NCBI GenBank assembly: GCA_934045075.1
Contig: OW203724.1
Coordinates: forward strand, 2,286,501-2,350,500
Length of the DNA stretch: 64,000 nucleotides
Direction of reading: 5' to 3'
Source: Yponomeuta sedellus
Taxonomy: Eukaryota; Arthropoda; Insecta; Lepidoptera; Yponomeutidae
The first letter of the stretch is position 1. Each line of letters opens with the position of its first letter. The notes beneath the pieces are model-generated. The model did not search any database, was not told where the DNA came from, and saw only the letters and a program-made list of their open reading frames with translations. The translations under genes were made by a program, and so were the position numbers. Positions 1 to 12,000 of the stretch are shown here, one piece after another.

Positions 1-2130
1 TTAATACAAAAATAGTATATGTGAATACGCTAAGATGTGGGGCCTCTGCTTCCTAAGAGGGATTACACCCAATTACAAATAATTATGAAGCAATTATGTA
101 CGGATTTTCAATGTGGAGCGTAAGTATAATGTAATTTGTTTCGTTAATGCTGATTTAGTTTGAGTTACTGTTCCATCTGGCATGTCTTCTGCACAAAATC
201 TATTTTTTTTTATTTTTACACTCATGGACACGGATGATTGATTGACACTCATTATTTAACAAAAATAATAAATTATAGAGCGAGGGAAGAGAATGTAAGG
301 TCTTAAAATAGCCATAATAACCCCATATTGCATACAGCCTATAAATAGTTAGTATTGTCACACTAGGTAATCGTCATAAAAAAACGCGAGCGCACTCGCA
401 CAAACAGCCTCATTCCATCGCGCGCCAAACCAAACGGGTGTTGTCTCCTGGTCCCATTATTTTGTCCCGTTAATGGGACCACGAGGGATAACTATCCCTG
501 GGATCCTATCCGAGGGATAGATATCCTTGGCGGTCCCGTTATCGTGTCGTCATCAACGGGTCCACGACGGATAAACTATTTTTCGCAGTCCCATTAAAGA
601 AGATGATCCCCTCTGTATGACGTATAAATAGAGATAGCAATATTTTATTTATCTCTTTTATTGGAAGTCGGTACCTACCGCATTAAAGACAAAGTGTATT
701 GTATTTTGTTATAAGTTATAAACTGTTTTTAGCAGAAAGTATTAGGCGCTCATATAAAGTAGGAACGTACTTCTTTCTTTCTGCTTTAGGCTTACCATGA
801 AGGAAGGTCGTTCCTTGCGGCCGTGGTAATCAGACCGCCGACGAGGTAATGCTTACAGTATTATATGTGCCTAGACTCTTATTAATGAATCGATAAGAGT
901 GCGTAGTTCAGTTTGAAGCAGAATAAATTCTCGAGGACCAGAAGTCATGTCAGATCATTGGGTTAATTACGTGATTGAGAGGTCAATTGGGAAGTAGCCA
1001 ACTGTGAACTTCACTACTTAGCAAGAATGCAATTTCCACCTAATGTATTCATCAATGTATTGATTCATCATAGCGCATTCATTCATTAACTAGGGAAGGA
1101 TCCGATGAAAGCACACTAGGGATTAGCTACCAAGACTACGATACACACGTATCGTAGCTTGCAGCCATTATAGGTTATCGCGGGCACTAACTGAAAATGG
1201 CTCACTGAAAGGGCTCACTCCCTCAGCACAACGCTGAATCAGAAGCTTCTTGTGGAAATTTAGACACAGACCACAGGCTATATCGACGTTTTTTTGTTTC
1301 ATCTATTGTTACTTGAGACTGGTTCAGCACAAATTGTGAGCAAATCGACAGCAAACTAATACCTACATGTCTGCCGTTGTTAACAAGCCATTACCTTTGA
1401 AACACGTAGAATTGCTACGGAGCTTAAGCACGGCCCTCGGCCTGTGTGGAGCCAATTTGCATGGAATTGGGTTGCAAACGAGATACGCTTTTCCTTTGCC
1501 CGTTATAAATGGTCAGTTTTAACCCCTAGTTAAGTGTGACATAAAAGTGCCTTCATTAAATTTAATCTTATCAACATGAAATAAAGCACAAAAGCTATGA
1601 AAAATTCATACTACCTATGCCCGATTAAGGGTTAACGTGCGCATTTCCTGGAACACAAGTATTTTATAGAGCCTGTTGGTTAGTCAGACCGGTTAAGCCT
1701 GCACTCAGTCTCATAGTTGGGCTATTGTATGCCGCAAACGCTGAGGTATGTGTCTAGTGTCTGAGGGAAATAGGTAACTCAGACACTAGGGTTTCCAGGG
1801 TTTCCAAACGATGTTTTTCTTCAGCCAGTTCTATTACAATAACAATAATTATGTTGAAGCCGCAGGTCGTCTTGTGCAAATGAATACGCAAAATTTATCT
1901 ACTTTTTGGCTTTAATTAGAAAATAAATACATTGACTCTTCAAGGCATTCACATTATAAAACCTGAAAATCATACATTCAGTTCGCTCAGTTGCGATTGT
2001 GAGTTCAAAACGCTAATTCTTTTAGAAGTCTCCGGTAGACATTGTAAATTTTTAATTTAGCACTTCACTGTTCAGCGCACTTATAGGTGCGTTATAAGCA
2101 GTTCCGATTCATGCTTTAACATCCAAACGT
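1..2130. other. AT-rich stretch, presumed intron of uridine phosphorylase
   Basis: No gene or recognisable repeat. Short hairpins occur at 449-481 (TGGTCCCATTA arms) and 1,753-1,789 (CTAGTGTCTGAG arms). A GC-richer patch at 3,180-3,420 was also inspected without result. Confidence 0.4.
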
Positions 2131-2138
2131 ACGTGAAA

Positions 2139-2409
2139 GCGCTCGTGGCCTAGTCAAACCGAGTGATTGGAATCAATTACTTGAGTTAAGCAACTACAGG
2201 CGCGGTAAGGTGCTGGATGGGTGACCGTCCTGCGACTGCCGCTAGTGGCATTTTTTCCGAGCGTTTCCGTGCTTCGCAAGGCACGTTAAGCCGTTGGTGC
2301 CGGCAATCCTCCACCAACCCGGACTTGGCCCCGTGGTGGAGTAAGGCCTAACCTTCCTGCGATGCAGGAAGAGACCCGCAGCAGTGGGGACATACAAGGG
2401 TTGATATCG
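2139..2409 (+). mobile_element. 5S-rRNA-headed SINE, internally deleted
   Basis: Head GCGCTCGTGGCCTAG to GGATGGGTGACCG resembles the 3' half of arthropod 5S rRNA (GTTAAGCAAC, then GGATGGGTGACCG). The tail is CAGCAGTGGGGACATACAAG. About 85 bases of the body present in other copies are missing. Confidence 0.7.
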
Positions 2410-2860
2410 TTCCAAAGGTACGTAACTGAGAAAACAAAGTAATTGGGCACATGCCGCGATTCGAAGTCGTGGGTTCAAATCGGTAGAGCGACCTCTCGAA
2501 TCTCATCGTTCTACCACTGCCCTACCATCGCAGAGCTAATAGAATAACTCTAGAACTTGTCTATTACATCAAAGTTGGTTTTATGATGTATTTTCACAAA
2601 TTGACATTCCAGAACCGGACACGCGTGTTAAGCGGAAAAAACGGTAATAGTAATAATAGATTCGAACACTTGTCTCACAGTCAGGATGTCGTGCGTTTGT
2701 ACCACTAAATTTGCGTAGGCCTAACAATGCTGCTATAATACGAGTATATAGGATTTATTTATTTTCCTGCAAAAATCTGCGTGGCCTAAAACACCGAAAA
2801 ATAATATTGATTGTGCATTTGTCAGGAGCCACCTCGAATATACATGACGAGTCCTATCTC

Positions 2861-2918
2861 GGCACCACAACAAGAAGAGGAGGGGCCCCTAGGCCCCTCC
2901 TCTTCTTGTTGTGGTGCC
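2861..2918. repeat. perfect 27-base-arm palindrome
   Basis: GGCACCACAACAAGAAGAGG plus AGGGGCC, loop CCTA, then the exact complement (2,892-2,918). No mismatch. It is purine-rich on one arm. Confidence 0.9.
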
Positions 2919-4248
2919 ATCTCTTATTGGAGGCCGGCTATTATTGTGGCCACTGTAATCCTTGATGTAGCGGCTAGGAAAAACTCGATGGAACCCTAGT
3001 TATATTATATATGTCGCCAGTAACAGGTAAAATTAGCCGTCGAATTAACTCCCTAGGACGTTAGTTAGGCGGCGGCATCCAATTAAAGGGCTAAAGGTTA
3101 TTAAGCCGTGTGATTGAACAAAACGTTAATTAACCTGACTGAAGGTAGGAAGGTAGTATTTGATGAAGTAGTCGGTACTAGACGGCGCGTCTGCTTTGGT
3201 AGGGTGACCAAGATTCAGTTTATCGGTGACCGCGACAAAGCGTATTAACCGTAGTTTACTTCTGCGACTGCTCCGGCGCTGCGGGCATTGCAGCCCGTTC
3301 GCCCTTGGTTAACAGGATGTAGGCAGTGTAGGTCCCAAAATCACCTCCGCAGCTTCGGCTTGCTGGTCGTGGTCGCCGCTCGCACTAGCGTCTGCTCTTT
3401 TTCTCTCGGATTTTTATATACCCTCTAAAGAGTTAAACAGGAATACTGCGTGGAAATAGTGAGACTGAGTTTGTTTTCAAACAATTAGCACGTATCAGCA
3501 ACCAAATCATTAGCGCGCGAATCCTGTTTTACGAGAAAGTCGTTTAAATATTGTCCATTCGAAAATTCGTAGGAAGAAAAATCTGAGCTGTTTTAAAAAT
3601 TACATAAAAAATATAATATAGACTGCATTACACCCGTGGTATCTCTTGGAAAGAACGCCTGTGTAAAGGCTGCTTACGCTACGCAGGGCTTACAAAACAG
3701 TCTCGTAAATTTCCCGCTTGTAGCATCATTGTCCTGCATAGAATGTCCATGGTATTAAACACATAATGTTTAATTGTTCAAAATTGTTCAAAAAATTGTT
3801 CTCCAGTAAAAAGTTTCAGAAACAGCGGAAAGAGTTTCATAACTTTGAGCTATATATTTATATATTATTTACTATGCATTTTTAGACTTAGAGAGCCTTT
3901 TAATGTCAGCTCCACAACAAAGCAGAAACACTGTATACAACTAACTAAGGCTAGGCTTTGTCATAAATTCACGTGTTTAAACTCTAATTCACATTTGAGG
4001 AATTGGCCTTGCAAAAACCACCCTGTATGTTGTTGTGTATCGTCAACTTGCATGGGATCAAATGGGGAGGAAAACGCAAAGCTGATTCCAGATGTCGCCA
4101 CCGGCGAGTAGGCCCAATACGCCGCCATTAGCTTGTTGATATTCGTGTTGTGTTTTCTTTCTTAATATTTACTAACACAATGTACTCAATGATGACCGTG
4201 CCGTAGCTAAAGGAAGAGTTATGAATACGTAAAGCTTCTGTTGTTGGT

Positions 4249-4380
4249 AAAAAAGTTGTTTTGAGAGGCTGGCCAATTTTTTCTTCTCAAGGCCTTTTCC
4301 CACAACTTTCTTCTTTTAGAATCCTTGGGAAACATATGAATCCCTTTATTCTTACAACCACGTGCAGCACAGTTCGTCAT
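4249..4380 (-). pseudogene. THAP-type zinc-finger start (partial)
   Basis: An open frame starting at 4,380 reads MTNCAARGCKNKGIHMFPKD and continues with RRKLWEKALRRKNW. This matches the first half of the THAP DNA-binding fold: C-x4-C at the start, then the HMFP, conserved W and RRKNW positions. The second half (C-x2-H, the SEHF-type motif and the closing AVPT box) is absent in any frame nearby, and the frame ends shortly after in TNNRSFTYS. It is therefore a truncated copy, from a THAP transposase such as a P-like element or from a host THAP gene, or an isolated first exon with a weak donor. Confidence 0.5.
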
Positions 4381-4577
4381 TTTGTTAGCTATACGAGAAA
4401 ACAAATAAGTAAACAAAAAAATGTATGGCGTTTGACAGCTTTGACAGTTTATTTATATTAAAACAAGTTGGTTGACTGTTCATGACCGATTCTTTTTAAT
4501 GATTCTTTTTAATAAACCATAAACAACTTCCAAAAAGCATTTCTATATTATAGATAAGTATTTATATTCTTGTGGAT

Positions 4578-4665
4578 TCAGACGGCACAAGGCCGTGAAG
4601 CTTGGAACACCATGGTGGAGGCCTACTTCCTCAAGTGGGCGTCAAATGGCTGATGATGATATTCT
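4578..4665 (+). mobile_element. RTE-type LINE 3' end fragment
   Basis: Reads EAWNTMVEAYFLKWASNG, stop, then TGATGATGAT. This is the usual C-terminus (W-x-x-x-x-EAYxxQW) and trinucleotide tail of RTE elements in Lepidoptera. Confidence 0.6.
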
Positions 4666-5013
4666 TGTGATATTTCGCGATTGGTATCACTATATTTCCG
4701 ATTTTATTATTTATGTACATGCACCTACCGACTAATATTCTTCATGAAATCTATTCCGCCCAAAGGTCGTCTGGAAGCGATCGCTTCGAATCCCAGCATG
4801 TACCAAATGCAACAAATGCATGAAACAAATATTGGTATACTGTTATTATTACTTTTATTCCAAATGAAATTTAAAAATATAATCGTACAATGCGGCGGAC
4901 TTAATGCCATAAGCATTTTCTACCAATCAACCATTAAAAGTTATGCAATTTTTTTTAATTATGACTTGGTTGCATAATGTATTTAGAACGAAGGTTTCAA
5001 AAAGCAGACATAA

Positions 5014-5283
5014 ATCGTGTTAAATCCTCGGGTTGACTTGTAAAAATAGGAGTCACGCAGGTTCTATCTTAGGGCCGTTCCTTTTTTTAGTCTATGTAAA
5101 TGTTTACCGTTTACGGTACAAAAAATGTCTGAGATAGTGTTATTTGCTGTTGATACGTCACTTATTTCTCAAATAATGAGACAAGAAAATAATCTTGACG
5201 ATGCAAATAATGTTCTCTCACAAGTACTAGAGTGGTTAAGTAAACATTTTGTTTTTACAATGAATAAATACAATTTTATTTAA
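5014..5283 (+). pseudogene. degenerate non-LTR reverse transcriptase fragment
   Basis: With frameshifts the plus strand reads [11 protein letters not shown], then SEIVLFAVDTSLISQIMRQE (a decayed ADD box) and DDANNVLSQVLEWLSKHF. It is colinear with the ADD and following region of the element at 50.6-52.2 kb but much more diverged, so it is an older relative. Confidence 0.7.
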
Positions 5284-5838
5284 TTGATCAAATTGTAGCT
5301 TTTACAATAATGTTCGTCCATATTGTATGAGAGAGAAATAGTTATGTAATAATAACAATAATAATGTACTTAATATTCACCTAATAAATAATCGCGATTA
5401 ACCAATTAAATGTTAAATAATTATTACTCCTTCTCTTATACTATATGTATGATATAATTTTTCTTTACGATCACGTTGGAGACCAAAAAACTGGACCGTT
5501 TTCAACAAAAAATTAGGTGTCAGGTGCATTGACGAAGCTACCGAGAATATGACACCACAATGACACAATTTGAATGCCGTCCGCTAGTAAAAAGCCACTA
5601 TAATAGGGCAAAAAAATAAAGACTTATTACAAAATAAAAAAACTGTTATAAAATGATTTAATCAATCTAGATGAAGAAATCGTATAACTTGTAAGTAGAT
5701 AAGTTTAGTTCCTCAGCAGGCGGGACTAAAATTACAACAAGAATTTCAATGAGAGGACTCCGATATTTAAAATTCATTGGCTAAACTTAGGTGCTACTTA
5801 AGATCTCAGCTTCCGGCTTATTTTATCGTGGTACTTAC

Positions 5839-6000
5839 ACTGATGGAGAGCACGGGGCCCACTTTGTACATGGAGTATCGGTAGGAGAACTGGCTTATGT
5901 CCTGCAAGGTCGTGCCGCACGGCAACTTGTGGCCGATCTCGGCCATGATGGTGTAGGCGAACTCCTCCATGCGCTTGGGCGTCCCTCCCATGCACACGAA
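5839..6000 (-). CDS. Upp: uridine phosphorylase, coding exon 4
   Basis: Exactly 54 codons in phase 0, between an acceptor with a pyrimidine tract (CTTCTCGTTGCAG) and a perfect donor (GTAAGTACC starting at 5,838). It begins FVCMGGTPKRMEEF; the GG-x-P-x-R-M loop corresponds to the phosphate-binding arginine loop of NP-I phosphorylases. It ends SYRYSMYKVGPVLSIS, the conserved run before the HGMG loop of animal enzymes. No frameshift or missing key residue is visible, so the gene appears functional over the part seen. Confidence 0.93.
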
Positions 6001-9000
6001 CTGCAACGAGAAGTATTGCACGTGCTTCATGTGGCATTTAAAGTTAGGTATTTAAAGAGTGGTTGATTAATTGAAAACATTTATTCAAATAGAAATACAA
6101 AAAAATACAGAAGTTGGTTTCTGACAAACTGTGTTCGCGCGAGAATCATAACAGTTTGTTGGCAGATGCTCTTGGTTTTACAAATTAAAGTTTTCTTTTA
6201 TGCTAGGTAATACAAATACTAAAAAAGACAATATACTATTTTTATTTTTAATGCACTAACCCGTGCTAAGGACAATTTTAAAAAACCTATTTAGAGGCTA
6301 AAAATTCCACCCATGCTGGGATTCGAACCGGCGACCTCTGGCTATCCGTGCCAGCGCTCTATCCAACTGAGCTAATGGGCGACTCACCGGCATCAGTGAA
6401 ATTTCGAACTTCTTTACACTATTCTCTGTATTACGTACAGGCAGCGACACCTGGCTGAAAGCGAAACCTAACCACAGATTAGATAATTGCAAAGTAGGTA
6501 GTCGGGGCTTTAAGTTATGCAATCTGCTTCAGCCAGGTAGAGCGCTGGCACGGATAGCCAGAAGTCGCCGGTTCGAATCCCAGCATGGGTGGAATTTTTA
6601 GCCTCTAAATAGGTTTTTTAAAAAAGACATTGAAGACTCCCTACACACTACCCTCTTGCTCGCCCTACGCCTAAGGCTTGGGTTCGGTCAGTCACATGAC
6701 ATTGCCACGAACAAGAGGTCAGTGTGCCGGGCAGAATCAAAACTAGCCAACTACCTACATACCCATCAACTACAGTTGACTTAACAGAAATTCTGCAACT
6801 TTTTTCTTATATGTGACTTTACAGACATTCTCACATCTTAAACTAACCGGAAGATCGTTTAATATTTTTGGAATGAGATATTTTCTCATACGCATACCAT
6901 GTAGCTCGATACAGGTCTCCAGCATATAGCTCGATAGCGCCTCTGGATACAGAGGAGTCTCGACAGCTTATGCTATCCTAAAATATATAGAGGAGTTTCG
7001 AAAACAAGCGATTGAGTTAAAGTTGCAATGGATTCCGTCACATATAGGTTTATCAGGAAACGAGGAGGCTGACCGGTTAGCTAAAGCAGCGAGTATACAT
7101 TAACCAGAAGTAGAAATAGTATAGCACAACGTGGCGCTCTTTAGGGGAGGGCTATGTCCAGCAGTGGACTAATATAGCCTGAAGAAGAAGAGGAAGTAGA
7201 AAGTACCTAATTGTTTCGAAATTTTACTAAAATATAAACGTAAATCTTATGAATCCTGGAAAGAACATTATAATAAAAGATCAGTAGAAAAAGGCATTTG
7301 GTATAGATAGATAGAATATTCTTTATTGCATGTACTCCAAGGATTAAATAAGAGACTTATAAAATAACAGTACAGTACAAGTGGCGGCCTTATTACAAAA
7401 AGTAATTTCTTCCAGACAACCATCGACGAAAAAGAAGAAACGGAAACTGAAATACGGGTAGTCTGCGCAACTAAACAATATTAGATAACATATTATTTAA
7501 TAGTTGTTACACATACATAAACGGTACATAAATATGAAATAACTAAAAATAAGCATACACAAAAATAAAAACATAGGACATGAACGAAAAATATACCTAC
7601 ATAATACTAGAAAGGGATTTCACAAATACAAATAACAAACTTACATTGAGGAAAATTAGTGGTTCACTCTGTTCTTAAATATTGGCAGGGACGGTGAAAA
7701 TCTTACGTCCAGGGGAAGATCATTCCACAGGCGGACAGCTGTGATAGTAAAGGATTGGCTGAAAAACCTTGTCGAGTGACTTGGTTTCTTCAGCAATCGA
7801 TTGTGACCGGATCGCAAAGTCCGACTGTGCGACTATAAGACATTGCAGTGTGAACCTCCTCGTATTCCATGGTTTATAAATATAAATTTAAGCAGGAATC
7901 TTATTATACTGGCTCATAGAATCCGCTCTGGTCACATCCCATTAAATAATTTTGGTTTTCTTATGAAAAAACGTCCAATCACCAAACTGTCAGAAATGTG
8001 GTACTGTGGACGATATTCAACATTTGTTGATGGAATGCATAGGAAACCAACATAAAAGTGACGCACTGATAGATGCACTCAATATAAACATTTTAGAAGT
8101 AGGCAAGTTCCAGACGTTACTCTCCGATCCCATTTCGAAAGAAGCGATAATAATTTATAAATTTGTCAGAGATAGTTTAGATAATCGTTAAGACTCTGTT
8201 AACTTAAGTTAATAACTTTAGAATAAGGTACAATGAAGCGCTCGTGGCCTAGGCGAACAGAGTGATTGGAATCAATCACTTGGTTAAGCAACAACAGGCG
8301 CGGTCAGGTACGGGATGGGTGAGAGTCCCGTGACTACCGCTAGTGGCATTTTTCCGAGCGCTTCCGTGCTTCGCAAGGCACGTAAATCCGTTGGTGCCGG
8401 CTGTCATATAATGGCAGTCGTTAAGCCATGTCAGAGGCCTTATGGGCGGCTTGATAACTTCTGACAGTAAGACCCGCCACTGTCTTACAATCCTCCACCA
8501 ACCCGGACTTGGCCCCCGTGGTGGAGTATGGCCTAACCTTCCTGCGATGCAGGAAGAGACCCGTGCCCCAGCAGTGGGGACATACAAGGGTTGATAACGA
8601 AGGTACAATAGGGCTGACATGTCCTCGTAAGGTACAAAAGCCCCTAAACAAAGTGTTATCTATGCATCTATATCTATCCATCTGTCACCAAGGAAATTCT
8701 CCTTGCTATCATTGCAGAAAATTAATAGTAATTTTTAATAATAATAACAGGGACGAGTGGAAGCTCATGAAGGGGGGCCTTTGCCCAGCAGTGGGACACA
8801 AATCGTGGGAAGACCTCTGTAGCGTAGCGGTAGCGCATCTGCCTACCATGCTCGGGCCCGGGTTCGAACCCCGACTGGAAAAAAAACCCAGGTCTTGGAT
8901 AGCTACGACTGCCATTACGTGACAGCCGGCACCAATGGCTTAGCGTGCATTGTGAAGCACGGAAGAGCTCGGAAAAATGCCACTAGCGGTAGGCACGGGA

Positions 9001-12000
9001 CGGTCACCCATCCTGCACAACGCCTGTTGTTACTGCCAGGTACCTTTGGTTAGGTAGTTACGTGAAGTTGGTCCCGCCTGCTTATTAGTTAATTAATAAA
9101 TATTCATGGACATATTACACAGATCTCGTTAGCCCTATACTAAGTACAACTAAATGACTTGTATTATAGGTGCTAACTCGACGATAGATTCAATACAATA
9201 AATACATAGATAACATCCAAGACCCGAGACAAACTAGAAAAGTTCGTTTCCTAGTTTGACCCGGCCGTGGATCGAACCCGAGACCTTCCGTTTTACAGTC
9301 AGCGTGCTAAACCACTGCGCCACCGAGGCCGAATGCTTTGTATGCTCAGCTGTCAAGTGGTTGGTAGTTTTTTATTTCAGTTTTTGTGCCGCGCGTTGCT
9401 GCAAAGCGGCGAAGGCAAAGCCGCGGTCATGGTCACGCACCGATCAAGGAATTTCACTCGGTGAGATGAAGGTAATTACTCACTAGTTACTTATAACCTA
9501 CTTTCTGTTACTTACTAGTGTAATGCTCGACTAGTTACTCAACCTAGTTTGACTTAGGATTAATCATTTTAATTTATTTATTACTAGCTGACCCAGCGAA
9601 CTTCGTACCGCCTAACAGTCGATTCTTTAATTTGTTTTTATTTTTCTCTCCGTAAGAATCATCCTCGTACCTACTTCAAGGAATATTCTAAAAAAATAAT
9701 TAGTGAAATCGGTTCAGCTTTTCTCGAGATTTGCGCTTACTAACACATTCAGCGATTCATTTTTTTATTATAGACTAGCTGACCCAGCGAACTTCGTACC
9801 GCCTAACAGTCGATTCTTAATTTTTTTTTCTTTTTTTTTCTCCGTAAGAACCATCCTCGTACTTCAAGGAATATTCTAAAAAAAGAATTAGCGACATCGG
9901 TTCAGCTGCTCTCGAGATTTGCGCTTACCAACTTCAGCGATTAATTTTTATACTATAAGAAAAGAGAAAAGATATAACTGCCCCGTTGGTCTAGCCATTA
10001 AAGCGCTTGAGTGCCAGGAGAGAGGTCATGGGTTCGATTCCCACTCGGGGCCGCCGTACATTTGTACAAGTGGCCTCAGTCTGGGTGTATTGTCACGTTT
10101 ATGGCATCCTTGCCTGGTTACCATATTTATTACAGTAGTCAGGGACCGGGTCAAGTGATCGTGTTGTGTGGAAGTTATTATTATTAGTCACCAGGCCCTT
10201 GCTGAAAATCAGTGCTGTGGGCCAAAAACCTGCAGCAAGTACTGAGCCTGAGGCCGTTTTACCGCCGCATGGACATGGCTCGTATCGCTTACTGTGTTCT
10301 ATCGTGTTTGTTTGTTTTTATTACTTTTTTATATTTAGTCTCTATTTTACAATTTGTATATGTCTGTGTGGTGATAAATAAATGTATTTCTTTTTTCTTT
10401 CTATTAATATTATCTACTTTTTTTAGTCGAATAAAAAACATCTAATTAATATATTGCTCTAACGCATCCATCGCAAACTTATTCCGACCGCGCGGATTTA
10501 CATTCAAGTTATATGCCGGGCATTATGCCTACTATATTATGTGAATAGACAGCTTAACTGATTAACATATGTATGTTTCTATGGATATATAGTTTGACAC
10601 AGACATATTATATCCCGGATTACGTAGGGATTATTATTAATGAATCCTACGCGATCAAGCCACGGGCATCAGTTATGCAAACTTTTACTTCCACGAAATA
10701 AACTGCAGTCTCGTCACCAGCAGTATCTATTGCATATAATGAACGTTGTGATAAGCTTTCTTGCGTAACGAAACGTGTAGTTTGAAACCAATGAAACCAA
10801 TTGTAAAACGTTTAAATCGTCTGACCGTGGTTATACAGGTTGCCGCAGAAAAGTCCGGACGGTCTCAAGGTCGTAATTCTAGTCATTAATACAAACTAAC
10901 GTATCGATAAGTAGAATAACCCCCGCACATTTTTGCACAATTGCAATTACAATCTACAAAGTTTGCACACCTCTGCAAAATAATTAAGCTTTCCAATATG
11001 GCGTCAATATATATGGACAATATAGCGCAATCGCGATTGGACCCCTGTAATATTTATATATTAAACGGGTTTAATCGCATAATTATATTACGTTTAATGC
11101 ACTAACCCGTGCTAAGGACAATTTATTTTAACAATCTATTTAGAGGCTCAAAATTCCACCAGATGCCACGGATAGCCAGACGTCGCGTGTTCGAATCCCG
11201 GCATTGGTGGAATTTTTTGCCTCTAAATAGGTTTTTTTTTAATCGCATAGTTATCTATGTATGAGTATCGCGAGTTGTTAAGGCGCTTTGGGGTGCTAGC
11301 GGCCGTTTTTGGCGGAAATCGATCAAAGTCCTGGGTTGTAGATCCTAGGTTCTAGACTGCAGGTTCTAAAAATAGTTATAACAGATATTATGATTTTTGA
11401 TATCTACATTTTGATATAAACGGATTATAAAACAAGTTATGATTTTTATTCCATTGGTGGCGCGGCGCTATCTAGCATCCCTGTGAAGCAAATAGGTGTA
11501 TAGTCTAGTGATGAAAAGACTAGTCTTTTTCGTTTTAAGCCTTTTAAGAGCGACTCGCCTCAATTTTTATTACGCCTCAAGACTAAATCGAACCTATCCG
11601 TGATCCGTGAGCCTTTTTAGCCTTTTAAGTCTCTCTGCAACTCTGGCACGGTTTGACAGAGGTCGCGGGTTCGAGCCCCGGCATGGGTGGAATTTTTGGC
11701 CTCCAAATGGGTTTTAGAAATTGCCCTTTAGTCTTTTAAGGAGGCTTTCATGCATTTAGCCCGAGTCTTTTAGCTCGTTCTTATTAAAGGTTCAGCCTAA
11801 AAGAGACTTAAACTTTTTAGAATTGTGTCGCCTCAGGAGCTCTGAGCCGAGACTAGTACATGGCTATCAAATCGCGGCCGAGGCGATAGATTGACGAGTT
11901 TACAATTTACATAGTAAGTTTTCCGCGTTTTCGAAATTCCACATGAGCAAGTCAAGGGACATGAGGGAATCACCCAATGAATGAATAAAATATTTTCAAT

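Larger units (their letters stand above)
6940..8191 (+). pseudogene. non-LTR element with RNase H and C-terminal domain, twice interrupted
   Basis: Plus-strand coding remnants: RNase H end (LKLQWIPSHIGLSGNEEADR, then LAKAASIH), linker (NCFEILLKYKRKSYESWKEH, SVEKGIWY) and, after an insertion, KTLQCEPPRIPWFININLS with the C-terminal zinc-binding-like part (HRIRSGHIPLN and CGTVDDIQHLLMECI after a frameshift) ending DSLDNR at 8,191. The frame is restored exactly when the inserts at 7,117-7,192 and 7,308-7,834 are left out. RNase H in a non-LTR element points to the I/R1-like side of the Jockey/I group. Confidence 0.75.

Noticed and set aside
1..5838. Further uridine phosphorylase exons (HGMG block onward) in the left end
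   Set aside because: No minus-strand segment with the expected motifs or with an acceptor in phase 0 was found. GC-richer DNA at 3,180-3,420 did not give a family-like reading.
8276..8922. Overlapping open frames on both strands
   Set aside because: They follow the GC-rich SINE body, recur at every SINE copy (25,083; 43,128; 15,985), and have no protein family features.
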